A DNA stretch of 64,000 nt from Ferrovibrio sp. (lineage in GTDB: Bacteria; Pseudomonadota; Alphaproteobacteria; Ferrovibrionales; Ferrovibrionaceae), in assembly GCF_017994015.1 (NCBI RefSeq), contig NZ_JAGOLP010000014.1:1-64000 (forward strand). The letters run 5' to 3'. Both the position numbers and the translations under genes were made by a program. The notes under the pieces were generated by a model. The model did not search any database, was not told where the DNA came from, and was given only the letters and a program-made list of their open reading frames with translations. Position 1 is the first letter of the stretch. Each line of letters opens with the position of its first letter. Of the stretch, positions 54,145 to 62,710 are shown in pieces.

Positions 54145-54205
54145 GGGATTCGTGCTCGACCGAATAAAAAGGAAGCCGGGGGGTGGCGGAAAGGCGCGGA
54201 ACCTA

Positions 54206-54868
54206 TCAGCCAAGCCCCGGATTGGCAATTGCTTGGTGAAACGCCTGCACCGCCGCTGCCGGACCGCCCGGATGCTGCCAGATACCGGCTGAAACCGCCA
54301 GGAAATCCGCCCCGGCACGCACCAGCGGGGCGCAATTCTCCGCCGTGATGCCGCCGATGGCAACGCAGGGTATTTCCATCAAATCATGCCACCAGGCCAC
54401 CAGATCGGGTTCGGCCTGGAATTTCGGCTGCTTGGTGCTGGTGGGGAAGAAGGCGCCAAAAGCCACGTAATCCGCCCCGGCCTCGGCCGCTTCCATCGCC
54501 AGATGGCGGGAATTGTGGCAGGTGACGCCAACAATACGATCCGGGCCGAGCAGGCGCCGGGCTTCCTCATAGGGCGTATCCTGCTGCCCGATATGCACAC
54601 CATCGGCGCCCAGCTTCACGGCCAGGTCGGGCCGGTCGTTGATCAGCAGCGCCACGTCATGTTCATGGCAGATCGGCAGCACAGCCTCGGCGGCGCGGCG
54701 GAAGGCATTGTCGGCGGCCGGTGCCTCGCCATCCTTGAGGCGCAGTTGCAGGCAGGCCACATCGCCAGCGCCGCAGGCGGCCTTGAGCTGTTCGGCAAAG
54801 GCCGCCGGATCAATCACCGGGGGTGTAATCAGATAGAGCCGCGTGGTGGTCGCTTGTTTGCTGCTCAT
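54206..54868 (-). CDS. thiE: Thiamine phosphate synthase ThiE
   Basis: The 220-aa TIM-barrel enzyme couples HMP-PP and THZ-P to thiamine phosphate. Family marks are [66 protein letters not shown] and [30 protein letters not shown]. Its ATG overlaps the upstream hydrolase stop (ATGA). Confidence 0.95.
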   Translation of the reverse strand: MSSKQATTTRLYLITPPVIDPAAFAEQLKAACGAGDVACLQLRLKDGEAPAADNAFRRAAEAVLPICHEHDVALLINDRPDLAVKLGADGVHIGQQDTPYEEARRLLGPDRIVGVTCHNSRHLAMEAAEAGADYVAFGAFFPTSTKQPKFQAEPDLVAWWHDLMEIPCVAIGGITAENCAPLVRAGADFLAVSAGIWQHPGGPAAAVQAFHQAIANPGLG

Positions 54869-55656
54869 GCCAGGAAAGCCTTCAACGCATCCAGGGTTTC
54901 ATCGGGCTTTTCGCCCATCATCAGATGGCCACAATCCGCCAGCACATCGACCCGCGCCTGTTTGAGCTTTTTGGCAAAGGCCGCGCCGCCGCGCGCCGGG
55001 GTCATCATGTCGCGGGCGCCAGACAGCACTTGCACCGGGCAGGTTATCGCCGCCGCTGCCGCATCGCCGCCGGCATAGGCGTTGCAGATGCGGAAACCGG
55101 TGGCTAAAGCCTCACGCGGGGCGCGGTCGGTGAGCCGGATCGCGCCACCCAGCAGCCAGCCGCCGGGATTGCGGTTGCCGCCGATATGGCTTTTGCGCGC
55201 CAGCATCCAGTCATTCATCAGCGCGATGGCCTTGAAGTCGCCGCTATCGGCCAGCGCCTGCAATTCCGGGTTCACCGCCATCGGCAGGCCGAAGCCGAGC
55301 AGCGACAATTTGCTCACCCGCCCCGGATGCCGTGCGGCGGCTTCAAGCCCGATCAGCGCGCCCATCGAATGGCCCACCAAGGCGGCTTGCTCAATGCCAG
55401 CTGCATCCAGCAGATGCGGCAGCCAATCAGCGAAAGCCTCAATGCTCTGCGGCATCGGCCCGTCTGACTTGCCATTGCCCGGCAGGTCCACGGCCAGCAC
55501 CGACCAGCCATGATAGGCGAACCAGCGGGTTTGCAGCGCCCAGATGGTATGGTCGCAGGCATTGCCATGGATGAACACCACGGCGGGCTGCGCCTTGTCG
55601 AAGGCCTTGCCGCCGGTGGCTGCGAATACTTTTTTACCCTGAACCTCAAGCCACAT
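54865..55656 (-). CDS. Alpha/beta hydrolase
   Basis: The 263-aa protein has the fold's oxyanion stretch [13 protein letters not shown], the nucleophile elbow [16 protein letters not shown] (Ser), the acid region [17 protein letters not shown] and the catalytic His in [15 protein letters not shown]. It is a serine hydrolase of unknown substrate. It sits between metY (12 bp upstream) and thiE (overlapping), suggesting one operon. Confidence 0.9.
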   Translation of the reverse strand: MWLEVQGKKVFAATGGKAFDKAQPAVVFIHGNACDHTIWALQTRWFAYHGWSVLAVDLPGNGKSDGPMPQSIEAFADWLPHLLDAAGIEQAALVGHSMGALIGLEAAARHPGRVSKLSLLGFGLPMAVNPELQALADSGDFKAIALMNDWMLARKSHIGGNRNPGGWLLGGAIRLTDRAPREALATGFRICNAYAGGDAAAAAITCPVQVLSGARDMMTPARGGAAFAKKLKQARVDVLADCGHLMMGEKPDETLDALKAFLA

Positions 55657-55668
55657 TGCTGTCGTCCC

Positions 55669-56982
55669 TTACTCGGCGGCTTGCGCGGGGATCGCCTTGG
55701 CGGCGGCGCGCAGGGCCTGATTCAAATCGTCGATCAGGTCGGCCGGGTCTTCCAGGCCAACAGACAGCCGCACCAATTCCTCGCCGATGCCGGCGGCCTT
55801 GAGTTCCGGCGCGCTCATCTGCTGATGCGTGGTGCTGGCGGGATGGATCACCAGCGACTTGGCATCGCCAACATTGGCCAGATGCGAAAACACCTGCAAC
55901 GCCTCGATCAGCGCCCGGCCGGCAGCGCGGCCGCCCTTGACGCCGAAGCTGAACACCGCGCCGCTGCCCTTCGGCAGCAGCTGCTTGGCCAGCTCATGAT
56001 CCTTATGTTCCGGCAGTTCGGGATAGCTGACCCATGCCACGCCCTTATGGCCTTTCAGGAAAGCCACCACCTTGCGCGCATTCGCCACATGGCGCTCCAT
56101 GCGCAACGGCAGGGTTTCCACGCCTTGCAAGATATGGAAGGCATTGGTGGGGCTGAGGCAGGCGCCGAAATCGCGCAGGCCCTCGGCACGGGCGCGCATG
56201 ATGAAGGCGGCGGGGCCGAATTCCTCGGCGAAATCCAGGCCGTGATAGCCGGCATAGGGTTCGGTCAGGGTGGGGAATTTGCCGCTGGCTTCCCAATCAA
56301 ACCGGCCGCCATCGATCAGCGCGCCGCCGATGGCAACACCATGGCCGCCGAGGAATTTGGTGGCCGAATGCATCACCAGATCGGCGCCATGTTCAAAGCC
56401 CTTGAACAGATAGGGCGTGGCGAAAGTGCAATCCAGCATCAGCGGCAGGCCGGCTTCATGTGCGATGGCGGCCCAGGCCGGCACGTCCAGCACTTCCAGG
56501 CCGGGGTTACCCAGAATCTCGCCAAATACCAGCCGGGTTTCCGGCTTGATCGCCGCCTTCAGCGCGGCATGGTCGCGCGGATCGACAAAGCTGGTGGTGA
56601 TGCCGAAGCGCGGCAGGGTATGCACCAGGATATTATAGCTGCCGCCATAGATGTTGCGGCTGGCGACGATATGGCCGCCCTGGCCCATCAGTGTGGTGAT
56701 GGCCAGATGCAACGCCGCCTGGCCCGATGCGGTGCACACCGCGCCAACGCCGCCTTCCAGCGCCGCCAGCCGTTCTTCCAGCACCGCCACGGTGGGGTTG
56801 GAGATACGCGAATAGATATGGCCGGCGCGTTCCAGGTTGAACAAGGCCGCGGCATGATCGGCATCGCGGAACACATAGCTGGTGGTCTGGTAGATCGGCA
56901 GCGCACGGGCGCCAGTGGTCGGGTCGGGCTGCTGGCCGGCATGCAGGCTCAGCGTGTCGAAGCCAAGGAATTTCGGGTCCAT
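55669..56982 (-). CDS. metY: O-acetylhomoserine sulfhydrylase (MetY-type, PLP enzyme)
   Basis: The 437-aa PLP enzyme makes homocysteine from O-acetylhomoserine and sulfide. The PLP lysine is K209 in [16 protein letters not shown]. Other marks are [53 protein letters not shown] and [11 protein letters not shown]. Length and the C-terminus fit MetY rather than the shorter MetB/MetZ. It starts at 56982 after AAGAGG. Its 360-bp leader carries an apparent attenuator. Confidence 0.93.
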   Translation of the reverse strand: MDPKFLGFDTLSLHAGQQPDPTTGARALPIYQTTSYVFRDADHAAALFNLERAGHIYSRISNPTVAVLEERLAALEGGVGAVCTASGQAALHLAITTLMGQGGHIVASRNIYGGSYNILVHTLPRFGITTSFVDPRDHAALKAAIKPETRLVFGEILGNPGLEVLDVPAWAAIAHEAGLPLMLDCTFATPYLFKGFEHGADLVMHSATKFLGGHGVAIGGALIDGGRFDWEASGKFPTLTEPYAGYHGLDFAEEFGPAAFIMRARAEGLRDFGACLSPTNAFHILQGVETLPLRMERHVANARKVVAFLKGHKGVAWVSYPELPEHKDHELAKQLLPKGSGAVFSFGVKGGRAAGRALIEALQVFSHLANVGDAKSLVIHPASTTHQQMSAPELKAAGIGEELVRLSVGLEDPADLIDDLNQALRAAAKAIPAQAAE

Positions 56983-57033
56983 CGGGTGCCTCTTGTGCGA
57001 ATCACGGCAGGACTTTACTGCATGCCGGGCAAA

Positions 57034-57120
57034 AAAATAGGCCGCCCCACATTTACCGGGACGGCCATGAATTGCCTCAACCTCAAACTGGCCGAATTAA
57101 CGCACCGGCCCGGGTTCGAG
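57034..57120 (-). promoter_or_regulatory. Transcription attenuator in the metY leader
   Basis: On the minus strand, GGCCGTCCC and GGGGCGGCC form a 9-bp stem with a 9-nt loop, then TATTTTTTT, a strong intrinsic terminator about 50 nt before the metY start. Upstream, CGGCCA is exactly complementary to TGGCCG at the terminator's 5' arm, giving a mutually exclusive antiterminator. Further upstream, GGCCG can in turn pair with that CGGCC. This four-segment order (1:2, 2:3, 3:4) matches classical attenuators. The sensed signal is not evident; no SAM-II or S-box core was found. Confidence 0.7.
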
Positions 57121-57276
57121 TCAAGCATATGTAACGGATTGTAACGGGGGATATGTGCCGGAAAAGGCGGCCGCCGCGAGGCACCCACATGGACGGGCTA
57201 AAAACTGGCGCGACGGCCGTTTTAAGTTCCAACAGGGAGGAAACACGAGACTAACTGGGGCTACTTTAGCTTACCC

Positions 57277-57290
57277 CGCTTAATGAAGCG
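57277..57290. promoter_or_regulatory. Inverted repeat upstream of the TetR gene
   Basis: CGCTT and AAGCG flank AATG, 53 bp before the TetR-family start. A second partly symmetric stretch, GGGGCTA ... TTACCCC, lies just left (57257-57277). Either could be the regulator's own operator. This is positional inference. Confidence 0.3.
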
Positions 57291-57342
57291 TGAAGCTGGA
57301 TTGGCGGTTTTCTGCTCGCAGAAATAGTGTACGGTCGGCGCC

Positions 57343-57933
57343 ATGGCTGAACGACCCGAGATAGCGCCGCAGCCGGTGCCAGATCGCCTGCTGGATGCGG
57401 CATTGGAGTGTTTTCGCCGCCTGGGCATTCACCGCGCACGGGTGGAGGATATCGCCAGCGCCGCCGGCATGGCGCGCACGGCTGTTTATCGTTTCTACCC
57501 CAGCAAGCGCGCCATCGCCGCCGCCGTGGTGGCGCGGGTGCTGCTGACCGACGAGGCCCGGCTGGCCGATTTGGCGCGCAACCGTGATCGCAGCCCGGTG
57601 GCGCGGCTGAAAGCCGTGTTGCTGGCTGAGGCCGAATTGATGCGGCTGCTGCTGGCGGATCGCTGCCTGGCTGAATTGCTGGCGATGGTATTGCTTGAAA
57701 ACAGCGATGTGTGGGAACAGCACCGGCGCGGCCTGCGCGGGCTTTATGCCGGCGTGCTGCGTGATGGCCAGCGTGCCGCCCGCTGGCGCAATGGCAATAT
57801 CGAAGCACTGGCCCAGACAGTGGAGGATTTGACCCGGCCATTGCACGATGCGCGCCTGCTGCTGGAAAGCGGCCCGCGTGAAGTCGCCCTGGTGGATGCG
57901 GTGCTGGAATGGCTGGAGCGGCGCACGCGCTAG
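57343..57933 (+). CDS. TetR-family transcriptional regulator
   Basis: The 196-aa protein has a TetR N-terminal HTH: RLLDAALECFRRLGIHRARVEDIASAAGMARTAVYRFYPSKRAIAAAVV. The C-terminal ligand domain is not assignable. It is divergent from metY with a 360-bp shared region, and is followed by a small membrane protein gene. Target genes are unknown; autoregulation is usual. Confidence 0.93.
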   Translation: MAERPEIAPQPVPDRLLDAALECFRRLGIHRARVEDIASAAGMARTAVYRFYPSKRAIAAAVVARVLLTDEARLADLARNRDRSPVARLKAVLLAEAELMRLLLADRCLAELLAMVLLENSDVWEQHRRGLRGLYAGVLRDGQRAARWRNGNIEALAQTVEDLTRPLHDARLLLESGPREVALVDAVLEWLERRTR

Positions 57934-57970
57934 GCTTATACTGCCGCAGGATCAAACTGGAGCCGCGTCT

Positions 57971-58285
57971 GTGTTGTCACGCCTGATCGAACCGCAAAGC
58001 CGCTGGGGCCGCGCCCTGGCCAGCCTGGGCCTGGGCTTCGGCCTGCCGGTTTTGCTTTATGGTATCCTGCTGCTGCGCAGCCATGGCAACGAGCCGCAGG
58101 GCATGTGCGCCCGGGTGCCGGGCAATAGCGGCACCCTGCCGATCCAGATGGGGCGCGGCGATGGCGATTTCACCTGCGGCCTGAACTGGGATTACACCCT
58201 CTGGAACCTGGCGCTGCCGGCGCTCGGCTTCGCCCTGCTGGCCTATCTGCTGATGGGCTTGGCTGCCCGCAAATCTCAGGGCTGA
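57971..58285 (+). CDS. Small membrane protein, two helices, 104 aa
   Basis: The reading starts at GTG 57971 with GGAG upstream. The chain contains two membrane helices (LASLGLGFGLPVLLYGILLL and LWNLALPALGFALLAYLLMGLA). Between them lies a loop with two cysteines (GMCARVPGNSGTLPIQMGRGDGDFTCGLNW), which could form a disulfide outside. No family recognised. It lies 37 bp after the TetR gene and overlaps the convergent paraoxonase-like gene by 10 bp. Confidence 0.65.
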   Translation: MLSRLIEPQSRWGRALASLGLGFGLPVLLYGILLLRSHGNEPQGMCARVPGNSGTLPIQMGRGDGDFTCGLNWDYTLWNLALPALGFALLAYLLMGLAARKSQG

Positions 58286-59376
58286 ATTTCGCGCATTTTT
58301 GCCGGGTCGATACGGCAATCCAGGATATTGGGCTGGAACACCGCGCCGATCAGCAGCCGGCCCTGGTGATGCGCTGCCACGCTGGCGCCGGAGAGCAGTT
58401 CGCCCGGATCGCCAAAAGCCTGCATTACGCGGGTAGCGCCGCGCTGGTCGCGGTCGATGCGCAGCACCAGGCTGGGGCTGGCCTTGTCGGCATTGCGGGC
58501 ATGGCCGATGAAGGCAAAGGCATTGGGATGCAGCGCCGCCCACAGCGCGCCGCTGGAATCGTAGCGCAGATTGTCCACCCCGCCGGGCAAAGCCAGCGAA
58601 CCGCTGCGTTTGAGCAGGCCGCTGGCCGGATCACGCTCAAAGGACAGCAGCATGCGCCACTGCGTTGAACCGACCAGGGCGGACAGCCCATCCGGGGTCA
58701 GCGCGATGCCATTGGCAAAGGCGATATCCTCGGCCACCGGGCGGGTGCCGCGCGCATCGTGGTAGATCACCGTGGAACGCGCCAGTTGCAGGATATTCTC
58801 CACGCCATGCATCCAGCGCGGGCCGCTGCCGCGGTCATTGGTCAGGTAGAAACTGTCCGGCCCGGCGGCAACGATGCCGTTGGGGCTGACGAACAGGTCG
58901 CTGCCGATGCTGCCGAGATGGCGCAGGCGGCGGCCGGCCAGCTCAAAAAACTCCACCGTGCTGCGCTCGTCGCTGCGCTGGTTGATGACTTGCAGAATCC
59001 ACGTGCCGGTGGCCGGGGCATGCAAGGCGATGCCGCGCGGCCGGAATGGCATGCCGCCAGGCAATTCCAGCGCCACCGGCGGGGCGGGGCCGAAGCTGGC
59101 CAGATCGTAATACCACAGGCCGCCATTCTGGGCGCGGTTGCGGCGGTCATGCGCTGAGATGATGGCGCCGCTGCCATCGGGCAGGATCAGGATATCTTCC
59201 GGCCCGGCCGGCGATGGCACCGGGGTGCATTGCCCGGCCATAAAAGGCTCGGCGCTCTGATAGGCGCCACCCAGCCAGGCGGTGTAGATGCCATACACCA
59301 CCAGCATGGCGGCCAGGAACAGCCACCAGCGGCGCAGGCCGGCGCGCTTACGCGGCGGGATCGGTGCCTTGGCCAT
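58276..59376 (-). CDS. Paraoxonase/arylesterase-like beta-propeller protein
   Basis: The 366-aa protein has an N-terminal membrane anchor (LRRWWLFLAAMLVVYGIYTAWL). A six-bladed propeller of the SMP-30/PON type follows: GPEDILILPDGSGAIISAHDRR, FVSPNGIVAAGPDSFYLTNDRGSG, EDIAFANGIALTPDGLSALVGST and LPGGVDNLRYDSSGALWAALHPN. Conserved Asn/Asp residues in these blades bind calcium in PON enzymes. It probably hydrolyses lactones or esters on the outside of the inner membrane. It overlaps the upstream ABC exporter gene by 29 nt. Confidence 0.85.
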   Translation of the reverse strand: MAKAPIPPRKRAGLRRWWLFLAAMLVVYGIYTAWLGGAYQSAEPFMAGQCTPVPSPAGPEDILILPDGSGAIISAHDRRNRAQNGGLWYYDLASFGPAPPVALELPGGMPFRPRGIALHAPATGTWILQVINQRSDERSTVEFFELAGRRLRHLGSIGSDLFVSPNGIVAAGPDSFYLTNDRGSGPRWMHGVENILQLARSTVIYHDARGTRPVAEDIAFANGIALTPDGLSALVGSTQWRMLLSFERDPASGLLKRSGSLALPGGVDNLRYDSSGALWAALHPNAFAFIGHARNADKASPSLVLRIDRDQRGATRVMQAFGDPGELLSGASVAAHHQGRLLIGAVFQPNILDCRIDPAKMREIQP

Positions 59377-61186
59377 CGTCCAGCGTCTCGTTCATGAATT
59401 GCAGGCGGGCGAGGCGGGCATAGAGGCCGCCTTCGCGCATCAGGCTGTCATGCCGCCCGCTGGCGACAATGCGGCCTTTTTCCATCACCACGATCCGGTC
59501 GGCCTTCTGCACAGTGGCCAGGCGATGCGCGATCACCAGCGTGGTGCGGCCACGCATCAGCCGCTCCAAAGCCAGCTGCACCTTGCGTTCGCTTTCGGCA
59601 TCCAGCGATGAAGTGGCTTCGTCCAGCAGCAGGATCGGTGGATCGCGCAGCAGGGCGCGGGCAATGGCGATGCGCTGGCGCTGGCCGCCGGAAAGCCGCA
59701 CGCCGCGCTCGCCCAGATAAGTATCGTAGCCCTGCGGCAAAGCCTGGATGAAGCCATGCGCGGCGGCGGCTTCGGCGGCAGCGCGGATTGCGGCATCATC
59801 GGCCTCGGGGCGGCCATAGCGGATATTCTCGGCCACGCTGGCGCCGAAGATCACCGGTTCCTGCGCCACGAGGCCGATCTGGCGCCGCATCGCCACCGGA
59901 TCAAGCCGGCGCACATCCAGGCCGTCGATGCGGATCGTGCCGCCCTGCGGATCGTAGAAGCGCTGCAAAAGCTGAAACAGCGTGGTCTTGCCGGCACCGG
60001 AGGGGCCAACAATCGCCACGGTTTCGCCGGCCGCGATATCCAGGCTCAGATTGTCGATGGCGGCGCTGCCGGGCCGCGCCGGATAGGCAAAGCGGATGGC
60101 ATCAAACTGCACCTGGCCGCTGGCCCGCGCCGGCAGTTGCAGCGGCTGTGCCGGCACCGGCAGGCCGGGTTCGGTGCCCAGCAGTTGCATCAGCCGTTCG
60201 GCGGCACCGGCGGCGCGCTGCACATCGCCCCACACTTCCGACAACGCACCCACGGCGGCGGCGCCGATCACGGCATAAAATACAAAGGCGGAAAGCTCGC
60301 CGCCCGACATCTCGCCGGCAAACACCGCCTTGCCGCCGATCCACATCACGGCATTCACCGCGCCGAAAACCAGCAGCATCACCAGGGCGGTGAGCGAGGC
60401 GCGCGCCCGGGTGCGGCGCACGGCGGTGCCGAAGGCACTTTCAGCATTCTGGCCGAAGCGGCGTGCCTCGCGCGCCTCGGCGGTATAGGCCTGTACCGTG
60501 GTGATGGCATTCAGCGTTTCGCCGGCCTGGGCGGAAAGATCGGCCACACGATCCTGGCTCTGGCGCGACAGCACCCGCAGGCGGCGGCCAAACACGATGA
60601 TCGGCAGCACCACCAGCGGAATCACCAGCGCCACCAGCATGGTCAGGCGTGGTGAGGTGATAAGCAGCAGCGCGGCGCTGCCGATGAACAGCAGCAGGTT
60701 GCGCAACGCCACCGAGATGGATGAACCGACCAGGGTCTGGATCAGTTCGGTATCGGTGGTCAGGCGCGACAACACCTCGCCGGTGCGGGTACTTTCAAAA
60801 AAGGCCGGCGACAATTTCAGCACATGGGCGAACACCGCCTTGCGCACATCCGCCACCACCCGCTCGCCAAGCCAGGTGACACAGTAGAAGCGGGCATAGG
60901 TGGCAATCGCCAGCACCACCACCACGCCGAACAGGGCGCCGAAATAGAGATCGAGCATGGTGCCGTCGCCGCCGCTGCCGAAGCCGACATCAATCACCCG
61001 GCGGATCGCCTGGCCGATGCCCAGCACCGCCACGGCGGCCACCACCAGGGCAACACCGGCACCGGCGGCGATCCAGCGATAGGGCAGAACAAAGCTGAGC
61101 AGGCGGGCCAGCGGCCCGAAGCCGGGGCGCCCCGAGGCTTTGGCGGAGGGCGTGGCGGAGGAGGAGGGAGCGGCAGGTGATGTCAT
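59348..61186 (-). CDS. ABC exporter, MsbA-related half-transporter
   Basis: The 612-aa protein has an N-terminal six-helix exporter domain followed by an ATPase domain. Walker A is VAIVGPSGAGKTTLFQLLQRF, signature [18 protein letters not shown], and Walker B PPILLLDEATSSLDAESE, with H-loop VIAHRLATVQKADRI. It belongs to the MsbA-related lipid or drug flippases common in Alphaproteobacteria. The ATG at 61186 is followed by an Ala/Ser-rich cytoplasmic tail. It is divergent from rpmE. Confidence 0.93.
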   Translation of the reverse strand: MTSPAAPSSSATPSAKASGRPGFGPLARLLSFVLPYRWIAAGAGVALVVAAVAVLGIGQAIRRVIDVGFGSGGDGTMLDLYFGALFGVVVVLAIATYARFYCVTWLGERVVADVRKAVFAHVLKLSPAFFESTRTGEVLSRLTTDTELIQTLVGSSISVALRNLLLFIGSAALLLITSPRLTMLVALVIPLVVLPIIVFGRRLRVLSRQSQDRVADLSAQAGETLNAITTVQAYTAEAREARRFGQNAESAFGTAVRRTRARASLTALVMLLVFGAVNAVMWIGGKAVFAGEMSGGELSAFVFYAVIGAAAVGALSEVWGDVQRAAGAAERLMQLLGTEPGLPVPAQPLQLPARASGQVQFDAIRFAYPARPGSAAIDNLSLDIAAGETVAIVGPSGAGKTTLFQLLQRFYDPQGGTIRIDGLDVRRLDPVAMRRQIGLVAQEPVIFGASVAENIRYGRPEADDAAIRAAAEAAAAHGFIQALPQGYDTYLGERGVRLSGGQRQRIAIARALLRDPPILLLDEATSSLDAESERKVQLALERLMRGRTTLVIAHRLATVQKADRIVVMEKGRIVASGRHDSLMREGGLYARLARLQFMNETLDDGQGTDPAA

Positions 61187-61388
61187 GGTGTCCAGCGGTA
61201 TACCAGCCGGGCCGCCCGCTGCCCAGCGGTGCGCCGGGCCAGTTGCAGGGGTGCGGCATTGGCGCACCGGGCATGCTCTGGCGCTTTCCGGGCTTGCGGA
61301 GCCGGCCCGGTTTGGCTATAACCCGCCGCCATTGCGGAATTCACTGATGGCCGGGCCTAGACTTTTGCCCCGGCCGGGAGACTGAGAC

Positions 61389-61616
61389 ATGAAGCCGGAT
61401 ATCCATCCCGATTACCACGAAATCAAGGTGCAGATGACCGATGGCACGGTCTACAGCACCCGTTCCACCTACGGCAAGGCTGGCGATGTGCTGGCGCTGG
61501 ATATCGATTCGAAGTCGCATCCGGCCTGGACTGGCGGCCCGGCGCGCCTCAACGAGGCCGGTGGTCAGGTGGCCAAGTTCAACAAGCGCTTCGCGGGTTT
61601 CGGCCTGAAGAAGTAA
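61389..61616 (+). CDS. rpmE: 50S ribosomal protein bL31
   Basis: The 75-aa protein reads [20 protein letters not shown], then [28 protein letters not shown] and [12 protein letters not shown]. It lacks the zinc-binding CxxC, so it is the zinc-independent C-minus form usual in Alphaproteobacteria. A GGGAGA site precedes the ATG. Confidence 0.97.
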   Translation: MKPDIHPDYHEIKVQMTDGTVYSTRSTYGKAGDVLALDIDSKSHPAWTGGPARLNEAGGQVAKFNKRFAGFGLKK

Positions 61617-61650
61617 GGCTTTTCCGGGCCAAACACCCGGGGTTAGATTG

Positions 61651-61680
61651 AACAGGCGGCCTATGATCAGGCCGCCTGTT
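61651..61680 (+). terminator. Terminator after rpmE
   Basis: AACAGGCGGCCT and AGGCCGCCTGTT form a perfect 12-bp stem with a 6-nt loop, followed by GTCTTT. Confidence 0.85.
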
Positions 61681-61726
61681 GTCTTTCCGGCAATCCATGT
61701 GTTGCCGGCGCGTCTTGGACGAATCG

Positions 61727-61993
61727 ATGAGCCAGGTCTATCAAGCCGCCTCTTTTTCGCTCGGCAGTGAAGTGGTCACCATCGTGATGGTGGCGGCCAG
61801 TGCGGTTGCCACCCAGGAGATGGCGGCGCGCTCCTTTGCAGGCCTCAGGCCGCATTTCCGCAATTCCACTGTGGTGCTCGCCACCCAGCAATTGGGCCTG
61901 GCGCCGCAATTCACCGGCCCACGCCATGTGCTGGAAGCCCTGCGCGGCAAGACTTTGGGCGATTTCCGCTGGCAGCCCATCGTTATCAGCTAG
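61727..61993 (+). CDS. Hypothetical protein, 88 aa
   Basis: The frame reads MSQVYQAASFSLGSEVVTIV, then MVAASAVATQEMAARSFAGLRPHFRNSTVVLATQQLG and PRHVLEALRGKTLGDFRWQPIVIS. It looks like a compact soluble alpha/beta protein; the ATG at 61727 has only a weak upstream purine stretch. No family recognised. The terminator-like hairpin just beyond it has its T-run on the minus strand, so the coding strand is not fully certain. Confidence 0.55.
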   Translation: MSQVYQAASFSLGSEVVTIVMVAASAVATQEMAARSFAGLRPHFRNSTVVLATQQLGLAPQFTGPRHVLEALRGKTLGDFRWQPIVIS

Positions 61994-61995
61994 AA

Positions 61996-62017
61996 AAAAA
62001 GGGGCTTGAAAGCCCCA
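61996..62017 (-). terminator. Hairpin with T-run on the minus strand
   Basis: GGGGCTT...AAGCCCC forms a 7-bp stem with a 2-nt loop. On the minus strand it is followed by seven T, so it would stop leftward transcription. No minus-strand gene is recognised upstream of it. Confidence 0.5.
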
Positions 62018-62104
62018 ACCCGCCTTCCTACATCGTCGTTGTCCCGGTGCCGCTTGCGGATCGGGGCATAACAGCGGCTCGGCCAATCCTGGCGGGTCGC
62101 GCAG

Positions 62105-62127
62105 ATCTCTTGTCGCTCAAGGAGGAT
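62105..62127 (+). promoter_or_regulatory. Possible RNA thermometer hairpin covering the hsp20 ribosome site
   Basis: ATCTCTT (62105-62111) can pair with AAGGA-GAT around a bulged G (62120-62127), hiding the AGGAGG Shine-Dalgarno in a short stem with loop containing TCGCT. ROSE thermometers upstream of alpha-proteobacterial hsp20 genes place a UYGCU element against the Shine-Dalgarno in the same way. The pairing geometry here is approximate. Confidence 0.45.
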
Positions 62128-62134
62128 AAGACCC

Positions 62135-62596
62135 ATGCGTGCTTTCGACATTTCCCCCCTGCTGCGGTCCAGCATCGGCTTCGACCATGTCAACCGCCTC
62201 TACGATCTTGCCAGCCGGCTTGACGAATCGAGCCTTTCCTACCCGCCCTACAATATCGAGAAACGTGGCGAGGACGCTTACCGCATCACCATGGCGGTGG
62301 CCGGTTTCCGCCTCGATGAACTGGATGTGACGGTGAAGGAAAACAGCCTCACCATCGCCTCGAAGGTGGTGGAGCAGCCGGCCGAGGCTGAGGGCGTGAC
62401 CTACCTGCACCGCGGCATTGCCCGCCGCGCCTTCGAGCGCCGCTTCGAACTGGCCGATACCGTGAAAGTGGTGGGCGCCCAGTTGGTGGATGGCCTGCTG
62501 CATATCGAGCTGAAGCGCGAAGTGCCCGAGGCCAAGAAGCCGCGTCAGGTGCCGATCCTGGCCGGCAGCCAGCCGCAGAGCCTGCGCGCTGCCTAA
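62135..62596 (+). CDS. Small heat shock protein Hsp20 (IbpA-like)
   Basis: The 153-aa alpha-crystallin-type chaperone binds unfolding proteins. The core domain runs from about 35 to 125: YNIEKRGEDAYRITMAVAGFRLDELDVTVKENSLTIASK, YLHRGIARRAFERRFELADTVKVVGAQLVDGLLHIELKREVPE. A C-terminal I-x-I-like tail (PRQVPIL) follows. AAGGAGGAT lies just before the ATG and may be masked by a thermometer hairpin. Confidence 0.95.
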   Translation: MRAFDISPLLRSSIGFDHVNRLYDLASRLDESSLSYPPYNIEKRGEDAYRITMAVAGFRLDELDVTVKENSLTIASKVVEQPAEAEGVTYLHRGIARRAFERRFELADTVKVVGAQLVDGLLHIELKREVPEAKKPRQVPILAGSQPQSLRAA

Positions 62597-62618
62597 GCCG
62601 ACCTAACGCTCGCTATGG

Positions 62619-62648
62619 AGCCCGGGTGGCAACACCCGGGCTTTTTTA
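62619..62648 (+). terminator. Terminator after hsp20
   Basis: AGCCCGGGTG and CACCCGGGCT form a perfect 10-bp stem with a GCAA loop, followed by six T. Confidence 0.95.
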
Positions 62649-62710
62649 TTGCTGCTGAATCTCGCAAAGCGGGCATGGGATGGTTAAGGTACACCCAAAA
62701 GAGGGTGTCC

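Noticed and set aside
55510..57144. 544-aa plus-strand frame opposite metY and the hydrolase
   Set aside because: His/Gln-rich shadow of two recognisable minus-strand genes.
57240..57300. SAM-II riboswitch upstream of metY
   Set aside because: GCTAAA occurs on the minus strand, but the preceding stem has only a 4-nt loop, the pseudoknot partner is missing and it lies more than 200 nt from the terminator.
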